Notes under the pieces: generated by a model
Databases searched by the model: none
Seen by the model: only the letters and a program-made list of their open reading frames with translations
Told to the model about the DNA's origin: nothing
Origin: CAZWKX01 sp964633975
GTDB taxonomy: Bacteria; Actinomycetota; Acidimicrobiia; Spongiisociales; UBA11373
Assembly (NCBI GenBank): GCA_964633975.1
Contig: CAZWKX010000053.1
Span: 1-11,521, forward strand
Length of the DNA: 11,521 nucleotides
Reading direction: 5' to 3'
Shown here: positions 1 to 8,499 of the stretch, piece by piece
How the letters are laid out: each line of letters opens with the position of its first letter
Numbering within the stretch: the first letter of the stretch is position 1
Made by a program: the position numbers and the translations under genes

Positions 1-468
<468 letters not shown>

Positions 469-476
469 GGGCGCAG

Positions 477-502
477 GCGTCCAAACGGATAGGGGTGGAC
501 GC
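477..502 (+). other. Weak inverted repeat after acs
   Basis: GCGTCC (477-482) and GGACGC (497-502) form a perfect 6-bp inverted repeat with a 14-nt loop, starting 9 nt after the acs stop. There is no T-run downstream; an A-run follows instead. It could be a weak U-less terminator for acs, but 6 bp in GC-rich DNA is not strong evidence. Confidence 0.25.
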
Positions 503-547
503 TCTGCCGTGCGCGAAAAAAGACTGATTATTTACAACATGGCGGTG

Positions 548-576
548 TTGCAATCCCGAGCCCTTAGTGGTAAATT
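548..576 (+). promoter_or_regulatory. Sigma-70-type promoter for the small Cys-rich gene
   Basis: TTGCAA (548-553) and TAAATT (571-576) are separated by exactly 17 nt. Each matches the consensus (TTGACA / TATAAT) at 4 of 6 positions. They sit in a locally AT-rich stretch (about 521-590) that stands out from the GC-rich surroundings. The predicted start near 583 would leave a leader of about 20 nt containing GGAGG just before the ATG at 602. A small dyad, CAACAT (535-540) / GTGTTG (545-550) with one G-T mismatch, overlaps the -35 box and could be an operator. Confidence 0.55.
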
Positions 577-601
577 CGGATTACTGAATACGGAGGTAGG
601 A

Positions 602-808
602 ATGCCGGCGACGATGAGGGCCAGCAGCATTGGCAGGGCCCGCCGCCGACCAAAGACGTACGGAGACGACCGGATCTGTCGCACCGAAGGCTGCGAAGTC
701 AGGTTGTCGCGATACAACCGGGCGGAGCACTGCTTCAGCCATGCCCCCGCCCGTTTCCCCAGGCTGAGAGGAGAGTTCACGCAGGAGTGGTCGGCCAAGC
801 AGAGCTGA
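602..808 (+). CDS. Small Cys/His-rich protein (putative zinc-binding), 68 aa
   Basis: The ATG at 602 is chosen because a strong Shine-Dalgarno (GGAGG, 592-596) lies 5 nt upstream and a good promoter lies just before it. The protein is basic at the N-terminus (RARRRPK, residues 12-18) and carries the pattern C26-x4-C31-x12-C44-x2-H47, which could hold one zinc ion. The core reads ICRTEGC, LSRYN, then HCFSH, followed by ARFPRLRGEF. I recognise the 'C-x4-C ... LSxYN ... C-x2-H ... FPRLRG' arrangement as that of short uncharacterised actinobacterial proteins, from memory and without a search. No enzyme motif is visible. The stop is 7 nt before the GTG of the HTH gene, so the two are almost certainly co-transcribed. 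A nucleic-acid or protein-binding role is inference. Confidence 0.66.
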   Translation: MPATMRASSIGRARRRPKTYGDDRICRTEGCEVRLSRYNRAEHCFSHAPARFPRLRGEFTQEWSAKQS

Positions 809-815
809 CCGTCCA

Positions 816-1061
816 GTGACCCCCGCAAAGCCCAAGACGCTAGGCCTGAGGGACTGTGCCGAGCGACTCGGCGTTCATTACATGATCGTGTACCGCTACG
901 TGCGGACGGGCATGCTGCCCGCCACGAAGGTCCGCTCCGAGTGGCGTGTCTCGGTAGCCGACCTGGAGTCGTTCGTTTCCGGAGCGGGTCGAGCCCGAGG
1001 TCGGCGAAGGCGACCGCGGCCCGGCCGTCTTCGCCGAATCCCTCGTCCAGTCGTCTTCTAG
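816..1061 (+). CDS. Excisionase/MerR-type helix-turn-helix protein, 81 aa
   Basis: GTG start at 816, 7 nt after the stop of the small Cys-rich gene. It has no clear RBS of its own, so translation is probably coupled. Residues 9-54 form an HTH_17-type winged helix: LGLRDCAERLGVHYMIVYRY is the helix-turn-helix, and KVRSEWRVSVADLESFV is the wing and closing helix. In actinobacteria such domains often head longer proteins, some with a C-terminal cobalamin-binding domain. Here the domain is followed only by an Arg/Pro-rich tail (about residues 57-79) and ends. That tail is encoded by DNA containing a 9-bp hairpin (1001-1037), so the DNA may be serving mainly as a terminator. The TAG stop (1059-1061) shares the CTAG at 1058-1061 with the TAG of the convergent aminotransferase. 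It is a DNA-binding regulator of unknown target; the truncated-homologue idea is inference. Confidence 0.68.
   Translation: MTPAKPKTLGLRDCAERLGVHYMIVYRYVRTGMLPATKVRSEWRVSVADLESFVSGAGRARGRRRRPRPGRLRRIPRPVVF
1001..1037 (-). terminator. Hairpin downstream of the aminotransferase
   Basis: TCGGCGAAG (1001-1009) and CTTCGCCGA (1029-1037) are a perfect 9-bp inverted repeat with a 19-nt GC-rich loop that can pair further. On the minus strand it begins 21 nt past the aminotransferase stop, the position expected of a transcription terminator for the long minus-strand run. There is no U-tract, so this would be a U-less hairpin, a kind proposed in actinobacteria. It lies inside the 3' coding end of the HTH gene. 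Confidence 0.45.
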
Positions 1062-2332
1062 CGCCGCTCGTATTCGGTGAGCGCCTCGTCGATGATGTCG
1101 ATAGCGATGTCGAGTTCCTCCGCGCCCACACAGAGCGGAGGGATGAACCGTATGACGTTCTCGTCCGGTCCACAGTTGAGGATGAGGAGACGGCGGTCCT
1201 TGGCGAAGCGGTCGAGGAGCTTGTAGGCGTCGGGATCGGGGACTCGGTCCTTCTTCACGAGTTCGATGCCGATCATGAGGCCCAGGCCGCGCACGTCGCC
1301 GATCGTGGCATGGCGCCCCTTGAGCTCGTTGAGGCGGTCGAAGGCATGCGCTGAGAGGCCGGGGACCCGGGGTATCAGCTCGCCTAGGGCGTCGACGTTG
1401 GCCGCGGCGGCGGCACATGAAACGGGGTTGCCGCCGAATGTTGTGCCGTGCGAGCCGGGAGGCCAGGCGTCGAGCAGCTCGGCGCGGGCCCCGATCGCCG
1501 AGAGCGGGAGGCCGTTGGCTATCGACTTGCCCATCAGCAGGATGTCGGGTTCGACGCCGTAGTGCTCGGAGGCAAACCAGGTGCCGGTGCGCCCGAAGCC
1601 CGTCTGCACCTCGTCCAGGGCGAGAAGGATGTTGTGTTCTTTGGTGATCTCGCGCAGGCGATGCAGGAACCTTGGTGGGGCCGGGTAGTAGCCGCCCTCG
1701 CCCTGCATCGGCTCGACGAGGAAGACGGCGATCTCACCCGGCGTGACCTCGTGCTTGAGCTTCAGCTCGAGCTCGAGCAAGGCGTGGTCGGTCGCCTCGT
1801 CCTCGGTCATGCCCCAGCGGTACGGGTGGGGGAACGGCGTGACGAACACCGAGGGCACGATGGGGTGGTAGCCCTGGCGGTACTTTGCTTTCGAGGTGGT
1901 GTAGCTGACCGAGCCCATGGTGCGCCCGTGGAAGGCGCCGCGGAACACCAGGATGCCCTGACGGCCGGTGACCTTGCGGGCCAGCTTCATGCCTGCTTCC
2001 ACGGCTTCGGCGCCGGAGTTCATGAAGAAGAGTTTTTCGATAGATGGAGGCGTGATTCCAATGAGCTTCTCGGCGGCGGAGACGAGCGACTCGTAGAGGA
2101 ACGATCCGCCGGCGTGCCAGACTTTCTCGAGCTGCTCGCGGGCTGCGGCGAGGACCTTCGGGTGTCTGTGGCCGGCGTTGACCGAGGAGATGCCGCATGC
2201 GAAGTCGAGATATCGCTCACCTTCGACATCGGTGACCCAGCAGCCTTCGGCGGAGACGATCTCGATGTGGGACGCCCATCCGATCACGGGGGCGTAGACC
2301 TGTTCGAGGCGTTGGGTAAGGCTGTTCGTCAT
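1058..2332 (-). CDS. Class III PLP aminotransferase, 4-aminobutyrate aminotransferase-like, 424 aa
   Basis: The ATG at 2332 (MTNSLTQRL) is preceded by AAGGAGAGG at a good distance. The frame continues 40 codons upstream, but that extension is not protein-like and has no better RBS. It is a full-length fold-type I, class III aminotransferase: NSGAEA (105-110, phosphate-binding loop), EPMQGEGG (207-214), LDEVQTGFGRTG (239-250) with Asp240 for the pyridine nitrogen, MGKS with Schiff-base Lys269, and GTTFGGNP (296-303) with Thr298. IGDVRGLGLMIGIEL (344-358) and the CGPDENVIRFIPPL stretch resemble GabT and acetylornithine/omega-amino acid transaminases. The likely reaction moves an omega- or alpha-amino group to 2-oxoglutarate, with GABA as the best-guess donor; substrate cannot be read from sequence. 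It is last in the minus-strand run, 132 bp after the hotdog gene, and could have its own promoter. Confidence 0.9.
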   Translation of the reverse strand: MTNSLTQRLEQVYAPVIGWASHIEIVSAEGCWVTDVEGERYLDFACGISSVNAGHRHPKVLAAAREQLEKVWHAGGSFLYESLVSAAEKLIGITPPSIEKLFFMNSGAEAVEAGMKLARKVTGRQGILVFRGAFHGRTMGSVSYTTSKAKYRQGYHPIVPSVFVTPFPHPYRWGMTEDEATDHALLELELKLKHEVTPGEIAVFLVEPMQGEGGYYPAPPRFLHRLREITKEHNILLALDEVQTGFGRTGTWFASEHYGVEPDILLMGKSIANGLPLSAIGARAELLDAWPPGSHGTTFGGNPVSCAAAAANVDALGELIPRVPGLSAHAFDRLNELKGRHATIGDVRGLGLMIGIELVKKDRVPDPDAYKLLDRFAKDRRLLILNCGPDENVIRFIPPLCVGAEELDIAIDIIDEALTEYERR

Positions 2333-2464
2333 TGGAGTCCTCTCCTTGCGTGGTCGTGGAACGCGGCCGGGGAGCCCCTGGTTAAGGAGAGGCGAAGAGC
2401 TGGCGTCGTGCCCGCATGGGGGTTGAGTGCTCCATCGGCTGCATTGTGGCACAGGCCGGAGCGC

Positions 2465-3199
2465 TCAGGCTCGCTCCGGTTGCGTGAGAACGATCCAGGT
2501 CTGGCGGGCATAGCCGTGCGGCAGGCCCTCGGCGGAGAAGACGGCCGTGCCGGAGAAGAGCTTCCGGCCATCGCGGCTCTGCGGCCAGCCGATGGCGACG
2601 AGCCGGGAGCCCACCGGAATGGGTCGGGCGACTCGTGCCGCCATCGTCCCGAGGACCACGGGCCGGTCCTCGGCGTGCCGCTCGACCGCCCAGGCCCCGG
2701 GGCAGTCGAGCAGCGACCATACGATCTCGTCGTTGATGAGTCCCTGGGAGCTGGGGAGCGAGGCATCGGCGACCACGGTGGCGGCGACCACGCCGCGGCC
2801 GGGCAGTGACCCGGCGAATAGGCGCAGCCCGTCGCCGGGCGTGCGGTTGGGGCCGCAGACGAAGCAGTTGGGGAAGGCGTGGCGCCGAAAGCCGGCGTAG
2901 TGCTCGGCGGCCGCCGAGGCCTCCTGCGGCGACGGTGGCTGGGGAAGATCGATCTCCCAGCGGGTCGGCGCCGCCTCGGCGACGAGATGGGGCCCGTCGT
3001 GGACCAATACCCGGTTTTCGTCGCGGCTGACGACGAGGGGTCGATCGAGGGGCGGTGGGCGGCGCAGCACCACTTCGGCGTCCCCGTCGACGTAGGCGGC
3101 GACCAGGCCGCACGTGTACCCTCCGTTTCCGGAGTCGTCGGGGCCGCAGAAGCGCCGGGGTATGACAATCGTCCCTATCCGTTCGGCGGCGTCGGTCAT
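2465..3199 (-). CDS. Double-hotdog, thioesterase-like protein, 244 aa
   Basis: The ATG at 3199 is set by its ATGA overlap (3196-3199) with the TGA of the rhomboid gene. There is no Shine-Dalgarno, so translation is probably coupled. I see two half-domains. Residues 11-90 begin RRFCGPDDSGNGGYTCG; residues 95-238 contain HAFPNCFVCGPNRTPGDGLRLF (107-128), LLDCPGAWA (163-171) and a strand GRKLFSGTAVFS. The Cys-x2-Cys-Gly and GDGL signature followed by a hotdog strand is typical of actinobacterial proteins annotated as hotdog-fold or acyl-CoA thioesterase-like. If active, it would act on an acyl thioester in the cytoplasm. I cannot point to a proven catalytic Asp/Glu/His, and the substrate is unknown. 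No signal peptide. Confidence 0.78.
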   Translation of the reverse strand: MTDAAERIGTIVIPRRFCGPDDSGNGGYTCGLVAAYVDGDAEVVLRRPPPLDRPLVVSRDENRVLVHDGPHLVAEAAPTRWEIDLPQPPSPQEASAAAEHYAGFRRHAFPNCFVCGPNRTPGDGLRLFAGSLPGRGVVAATVVADASLPSSQGLINDEIVWSLLDCPGAWAVERHAEDRPVVLGTMAARVARPIPVGSRLVAIGWPQSRDGRKLFSGTAVFSAEGLPHGYARQTWIVLTQPERA

Positions 3200-4062
3200 A
3201 GGAACAGGACCGTGGCGAGAGCGGTCGCGCCGATTGCGAGGGCGATGGCCACCCGGTAGGCGGCGGCCCGGGGGCGCTGAAGCGGAACTCGCTCCCACAG
3301 CAGAACGATGATGATGCCGGCGGCCAAACCGCCCAGGTGAGCCTGCCAGGCGATCCTGGGCACGACAAACGGCAAGGCCAGGTTGAGTGCGAGCAGCATG
3401 ACGAGCTGGTTGAAGAGGGTGGCACCGCCGGGGTCTTGGCGCCGCCGGAAAGCGGCGGCGAGCAGGACTCCGAAGAGCCCGAAGATGGCTCCGGAGGCAC
3501 CGACCGCCGAAACCGGGACCATCACCTGCTCACCGGATGTGAGCCTGACCAGCTCGAATGCGGGGCTCATGACTTGAAAGAGCGCGCCCCCGGCGATCCC
3601 CGACGCCAGGTAGAGGGCACAGAACGATAGGGCGCCGAAGCGGCGCTCGATGATGGGCCCGAGGATCCACAGGGCGTACATGTTGACCAGCAGGTGGAGG
3701 CTCCCGCCGTGGAGGAACATCGCGGTGACGACGCGCCACCACTCGCCGGCAGTTTCGATGGCGTTGGGGATGTCGGCGAAACGGTCGTTGAGGTCGAGGC
3801 TGTTGGACAGTGACAGCAGGAAGACGACGACGTTGATGGCGATCAGCGTGTACGTGGCCGGGGCCCGGCCACGGCCGGTCTGCAGGCTGGGGCGGACCCG
3901 GATGACCCGGGCCCTGCCCTCGGGCCGGGCGCACTCCGGGCACTTCTGGCCCACCGCAGCGTCGAGCGAGCACTCCACGCAAATGAGTCGGCCGCACTCG
4001 CTGCAGGCGAGCCGCGTCTCCCGATCGGGGTGCCGGTAGCAGACCTGGCGTTCGGTATCCAC
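3196..4062 (-). CDS. Rhomboid intramembrane serine protease with N-terminal zinc finger, 288 aa
   Basis: GTG start at 4062; no in-frame ATG or clear RBS is nearby, and the cysteine module directly after it fixes the N-terminus. Residues 8-44 form a B-box-like zinc finger (C8, H11, C20, C23, C28, C31, C41, C44). Six or seven hydrophobic helices follow (about 72-86, 112-133, 143-163, 188-204, 218-235, 241-256, 270-287). Rhomboid hallmarks: HGGSLHLLVNM with the oxyanion Asn127, GASG with the catalytic Ser190, and AHLGG with the catalytic His242. It cleaves transmembrane segments of membrane proteins within the bilayer; the zinc finger would face the cytoplasm and may recruit substrate. The finger-plus-rhomboid arrangement is common in actinobacteria. 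It lies 38 bp after the GNAT gene and overlaps the hotdog gene by 4 bp. Confidence 0.93.
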   Translation of the reverse strand: MDTERQVCYRHPDRETRLACSECGRLICVECSLDAAVGQKCPECARPEGRARVIRVRPSLQTGRGRAPATYTLIAINVVVFLLSLSNSLDLNDRFADIPNAIETAGEWWRVVTAMFLHGGSLHLLVNMYALWILGPIIERRFGALSFCALYLASGIAGGALFQVMSPAFELVRLTSGEQVMVPVSAVGASGAIFGLFGVLLAAAFRRRQDPGGATLFNQLVMLLALNLALPFVVPRIAWQAHLGGLAAGIIIVLLWERVPLQRPRAAAYRVAIALAIGATALATVLFL

Positions 4063-4100
4063 GAGGGGGCACGTTACCCGGGGCCCGAGGCTGCCGGGTC

Positions 4101-4865
4101 TCAGCCCAGCCGATACCAGTACCGGTATGCCTCGGTGAAACCGAAACTTTCGTAGAGCCGGAGAGCCGGCAGGTTGTCGATCATGACCTGGAGCAGCGCA
4201 TCGGTGGCCCCATGTGCAGCTCCCCAGGCCAGGAGAGCGGCGACGATGTGGCGCGCCAAACCCTGACGCCGCCTGGCGGGGTCGGTGACGATCTCGAACA
4301 GGACCGCGAAGCCGGCGTTAAGCACGGTCATGCCGGTAGCGACGATCTCGCCGCCGGTGGTTATGAAGGCGTATGCCGCGGGCAGGTGGATCCGGTCGGT
4401 CAGCGCGCAGAACAGGTCGGGCCATCCGGCGGCGTGGCCGCCCAGCCGGGCGTTGGCGTGGATCCATGCAGGTGCCGGGGCTTCTAGGAGGTCCACACCC
4501 GGCGGGGCAGGAGCCGGGCGGATGGAGGCGGTATACACGGCGGTGGGGGCATCCATCACGTAGCCGCGCCCGGCGAGGAGGCCATCGGTGTGTGTGGGCA
4601 GTGACGCCGCGGTGAGCTTGAACAGTGTTGGGGCCGCCCTCTCCCGGTAGAAGGCCTCGCAGAACTCGATCTTGTCTTCGAGATCCAGGTTCCCTTCGGC
4701 GATCGGCGTCGTCGAATTGAGGCGCCGCCCCATCGCCCCGGTGAAGCGCAGCTGCCAGCCGTCGTGGTCGAGCACCTCGGCGGCCGGCCAGGTGCGATCG
4801 CCGATCGCCTCGAGGCGGCGGATGACGGCGTTGTCGACGGAAAGCGGAGTGTCGATCTCTTGCAT
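4101..4865 (-). CDS. GNAT family N-acetyltransferase, 254 aa
   Basis: ATG at 4865 (MQEIDTPLS); the upstream sequence has no good Shine-Dalgarno, but no better in-frame start is seen. The C-terminal half (about 125-254) is a GNAT domain: strand AVLFEIVTDPARRRQGLARHI gives motif A, with the acetyl-CoA pyrophosphate loop RRQGLA at 199-204, followed by N231 and the LYESFGF segment at 237-243 (motif B, Tyr238 as likely general acid). The N-terminal half (WPAAEVLDHDGWQLRFTGAMGRRLNST, about 26-52) resembles the degenerate first lobe of tandem-GNAT proteins. It would transfer an acetyl group from acetyl-CoA to an unknown amine in the cytoplasm. It lies 32 bp after the hydrolase gene, probably in the same transcript. 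Confidence 0.88.
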   Translation of the reverse strand: MQEIDTPLSVDNAVIRRLEAIGDRTWPAAEVLDHDGWQLRFTGAMGRRLNSTTPIAEGNLDLEDKIEFCEAFYRERAAPTLFKLTAASLPTHTDGLLAGRGYVMDAPTAVYTASIRPAPAPPGVDLLEAPAPAWIHANARLGGHAAGWPDLFCALTDRIHLPAAYAFITTGGEIVATGMTVLNAGFAVLFEIVTDPARRRQGLARHIVAALLAWGAAHGATDALLQVMIDNLPALRLYESFGFTEAYRYWYRLG

Positions 4866-4897
4866 GAGTGGCGCAGTATGCCAGCGCCGCGGTTCTC

Positions 4898-5701
4898 TTA
4901 GGGAGCGATCCGCTGCAGGAAGCCCAGGATCTCGGCGATGACCTCGTCGCGGTTCGTCTCGTTGACCAGCTCGTGGCGGGCGCCGGGGAAGATGCGCAGC
5001 GTCAGGTCCGATGTGGGGAGGGAAGCGGCCGTCCGCAGTGGGGTGTGGTAGTCGACGAAGGGGTCATCGGAGCCGTGGAGGAGCAGCACGGGCATGGTGA
5101 GGGCGTCGAGCGCGGCATTGAACCTGTCCAGCGTTCTCATCTCGGCCTCGAGCAGAGGGCGCTTGTAGCGGCCGCGGTAGACGAGCGGGTCGGTGCTGTA
5201 CTGCTCCACGGTCTCGGGGTCGCGGCTCATCCCGCTCCAATCCGCCGGCGGATTGGGCATGTCGGGCCGGGAGAGGGTCTCCCGTGCCCAGGTCCATTCG
5301 CCGATCACGGCGCCGAGCAGTACGAGTCCGGCCACGTCCGGGTAGCGCTGGGCATAGCGGGACGCCAGGAGGCCGCCCATGGAGTGACCGATCAGAGCCG
5401 TCGGCAGTCCGGGGTGCTCGGTGGCGGCGATGCCGGCCAGGCTGTGCAGATCGGAGACGACGTTCTCGAAATCGCAGATCAGGGCACGATCGCCGTCGCT
5501 GCGACCGTGGCCGATGTGATCCTCGGCGTACACCGCAGATCGGTCGACGTTGAGTGCCGCGGCGACGTGGGCGTAGCGCCCGGAGTGCTCCGCGTAGCCG
5601 TGAACCACCAATACGATGCGCCGCGGCGCTTCACTCGGCTCCCAGACCCGGTAGAAGACACCACCCTCGCTTCCGTCGAATCTTCCTTCTCTGGTCGGCA
5701 T
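4898..5701 (-). CDS. Alpha/beta hydrolase, monoacylglycerol lipase-like, 267 aa
   Basis: ATG at 5701 (MPTREGRFDG); upstream GCGGGA is a weak RBS. The protein has the complete alpha/beta-hydrolase triad: nucleophile Ser107 in GHSMGG (105-110), Asp213 in HGSDDP (209-214) and His243 in GARHELVNE (240-248). The oxyanion-side motif HGYAEHSGRY (34-43) and the DHIGHGRSDG strand (61-70) are typical of the monoacylglycerol lipase / lysophospholipase (PldB, Hydrolase_4) branch, and the length fits. It probably hydrolyses monoacylglycerol or a similar lipid ester. No signal peptide, so cytoplasmic. The gap from purB is 89 bp and holds a hairpin (5747-5767), so this may start a separate unit. Confidence 0.9.
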   Translation of the reverse strand: MPTREGRFDGSEGGVFYRVWEPSEAPRRIVLVVHGYAEHSGRYAHVAAALNVDRSAVYAEDHIGHGRSDGDRALICDFENVVSDLHSLAGIAATEHPGLPTALIGHSMGGLLASRYAQRYPDVAGLVLLGAVIGEWTWARETLSRPDMPNPPADWSGMSRDPETVEQYSTDPLVYRGRYKRPLLEAEMRTLDRFNAALDALTMPVLLLHGSDDPFVDYHTPLRTAASLPTSDLTLRIFPGARHELVNETNRDEVIAEILGFLQRIAP

Positions 5702-5746
5702 GTGGTCCCGCTTCGTTGGTGGATAGCCTGCCAGGTTGGGGGGGTC

Positions 5747-5767
5747 GGGGCCAGAGCCATCGGCCCC
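5747..5767 (-). terminator. Hairpin after purB
   Basis: GGGGCC (5747-5752) and GGCCCC (5762-5767) are a perfect 6-bp inverted repeat with a 9-nt loop, 23 nt beyond the purB stop on the minus strand. No U-tract follows (C-run instead). It is a plausible U-less terminator or attenuator separating purAB from the hydrolase gene. Confidence 0.4.
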
Positions 5768-5790
5768 TCGAAGGTATGCGCGGCGCAGGG

Positions 5791-7089
5791 CTAGTCGAGG
5801 GTGAGCGCCTCGAGGCGCTCGAACACCACGGCCGAGGGTTTCAGCAAACGGCCGGTGTCGAAGGCGCTCTCAAGGGTCTGCGCATCGAGAGGGACCTTCG
5901 GATCGGAGGTCAACACCTCGCGCAGGTGCCGGCCGCTGTCCCATGCCTGGGCGGACGCCTGCTGCACGAGGCGGTATGCCTCTTCGCGGCTCATGCCCGC
6001 TCCGATGAGGAGGTTGAGCACGCTCTGGCTGAAGACCAGGCCACGGGCGGTGCCCAGGTTCGCCGCCATACGTTCGGCGTTCACCGCCAAGCCGTCGATG
6101 AGCTTTGTCATACGGTCGAGAGCGAAGTCGAGGACTATGCAGGCGTCGGGCAGGACGACGCGCTCCACCGAGGAGTGGCTGATGTCGCGCTCGTGCCAGA
6201 GGGCCACGTTCTCGAAGCCCGCAACTGCCCAGCCGCGTAGCAGGCGGGCGATGCCGGTGATGTTCTCCGACAGCACCGGATTGCGCTTGTGGGGCATCGA
6301 AGACGAGCCTTTCTGTTCTTCTTGGAAGGGCTCTGCGACTTCGGAGACCTCCGAGCGCTGTAGGAGCCGGATCTCGAGGGCGAACCGTTCGAGGGTGGCC
6401 CCGATCAGTGCCAGCGTGGCGAGGAAGGCTGCGTGACGGTCGCGTGCGATTACCTGGGTGCTGGCAGGCTCGATATCCAGGCCTAGCCGCTCGCACACGA
6501 ATCGCTCCACGCTGGGCGGCACGTGGGCGTAGGTGCCGACGGCTCCGCTGATCTTGCCGCAGGCCACCTGTGCGGCGGCTTCGGCGAGCCGATGTCTGTC
6601 GCGGGCCACTTCGAAGGCCCATCCGGCCAGTTTGAGGCCGAAGGTGGTGGGCTCGGCCCACATACCGTGGGTACGGCCGAGCATCGGCGTGTCGCGGTGC
6701 TCGAGGCTGCGGCGCTTCACCACCTCGAACAGCGCGGCCAGCTTGCCGAGGAGCAGAGCGGACGCCTCCTTGAGCAGTACTCCCTGAGCGGTGTCGAGCA
6801 CGTCGTATGAGGTGAGTCCGTAGTGGACCCACTCACCACCGTCTTCGATCGAGGCGGCAAGGACGTCGACGAAGGCGGCGAGGTCGTGGTGGGTGATCTC
6901 TTCACGTGCCTTCCACGCCTCGAGATCGACCGGGGGGGCCTGCCGGACCGCGGCGTCGGCGCCTATAGGGGCGACCCCCTCGGCGATCCACGCCTCGACG
7001 ACGACGGCCTCCACCTGATGCCAGGCGTCGAGCTTGCGTCGCTCGCTCCAGATGGCCGCCATCTCGGGCAGGGAGTAGCGCTCGATCAT
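5791..7089 (-). CDS. purB: Adenylosuccinate lyase, 432 aa
   Basis: ATG at 7089 with GAGAGGAG about 8 nt upstream, overlapping the purA stop region. It is a full-length fumarase/aspartase-superfamily enzyme with the signature GSSSMPHKRNP (261-271), whose mobile loop serine is the catalytic base. Histidines at 68 (in ITHHDLAAFVD), 89 (in WVHYGLTS) and 141 (in GRTHGMWAEP) fall where the family places active-site histidines. It splits SAICAR to AICAR plus fumarate and adenylosuccinate to AMP plus fumarate, so it acts twice in purine synthesis. It lies 14 bp downstream of purA, so the two enzymes that turn IMP into AMP are made from one transcript. Confidence 0.97.
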   Translation of the reverse strand: MIERYSLPEMAAIWSERRKLDAWHQVEAVVVEAWIAEGVAPIGADAAVRQAPPVDLEAWKAREEITHHDLAAFVDVLAASIEDGGEWVHYGLTSYDVLDTAQGVLLKEASALLLGKLAALFEVVKRRSLEHRDTPMLGRTHGMWAEPTTFGLKLAGWAFEVARDRHRLAEAAAQVACGKISGAVGTYAHVPPSVERFVCERLGLDIEPASTQVIARDRHAAFLATLALIGATLERFALEIRLLQRSEVSEVAEPFQEEQKGSSSMPHKRNPVLSENITGIARLLRGWAVAGFENVALWHERDISHSSVERVVLPDACIVLDFALDRMTKLIDGLAVNAERMAANLGTARGLVFSQSVLNLLIGAGMSREEAYRLVQQASAQAWDSGRHLREVLTSDPKVPLDAQTLESAFDTGRLLKPSAVVFERLEALTLD

Positions 7090-7103
7090 CGGGCCGTCTC
7101 CTC

Positions 7104-8378
<1,275 letters not shown>

Positions 8379-8404
8379 TCGTGGTCCTTTCGGTGCCCCG
8401 AGAG

Positions 8405-8410
8405 ATGGTA
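8405..8410 (-). promoter_or_regulatory. Candidate -10 box for purA
   Basis: Read on the minus strand this is TACCAT, a TANNNT -10 hexamer. A start about 7 nt later (near 8398) would give a leader of roughly 20 nt carrying the GAAAGGA Shine-Dalgarno of purA. No convincing -35 box is seen, which is common in GC-rich actinobacteria. Confidence 0.35.
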
Positions 8411-8464
8411 GTGAGGGCAGGAGACGTCGCCGCGCCACGACCCCGAGCGCGGTCGCGTCCGTCG

Positions 8465-8484
8465 CCAAGGCCTCTGGGCCCTGG
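8465..8484. promoter_or_regulatory. Candidate TetR operator
   Basis: CCAAGGCC (8465-8472) and GGCCCTGG (8477-8484) form an inverted repeat matching at 7 of 8 positions around a 4-bp centre. It lies 2 bp upstream of the -10 box of the TetR gene, covering where the -35 box would be, and within the TetR/purA divergent region. Size and placement suit autoregulation by TetR, possibly with an effect on purA; this is inference. Confidence 0.4.
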
Positions 8485-8486
8485 GC

Positions 8487-8492
8487 TACGCT
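8487..8492 (+). promoter_or_regulatory. -10 box giving a leaderless TetR transcript
   Basis: TACGCT fits TANNNT and ends 7 nt before the A of the TetR ATG at 8500. Transcription would therefore start at or next to the start codon, the standard leaderless layout in actinobacteria. It also explains the lack of a Shine-Dalgarno. The same hexamer in GCTACGCTCG context appears upstream of the sortase ATG (10259-10264, minus strand). Confidence 0.5.
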
Positions 8493-8499
8493 CGGACGT

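Noticed and set aside
1448..2809. Long plus-strand open frame (453 codons) opposite the aminotransferase and hotdog genes
   Set aside because: It lies antisense to two well-recognised genes, its translation has no recognisable motif, and long antisense frames are expected in GC-rich coding DNA.
2382..3500. Minus-strand 372-codon frame overlapping the hotdog and rhomboid genes
   Set aside because: It is out of frame with both recognised genes, and its Arg/Pro/Ser-rich translation is typical of a shifted frame.
4868..4897. Separate promoter or terminator between the hydrolase and GNAT genes
   Set aside because: The 32-bp gap shows no dyad or -10/-35 pair; simple co-transcription is the better reading.
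4868..5794. Plus-strand open frame (308 codons) opposite the alpha/beta hydrolase
   Set aside because: The minus strand encodes a complete hydrolase with its catalytic triad; the plus frame is a compositional shadow without RBS or motifs.
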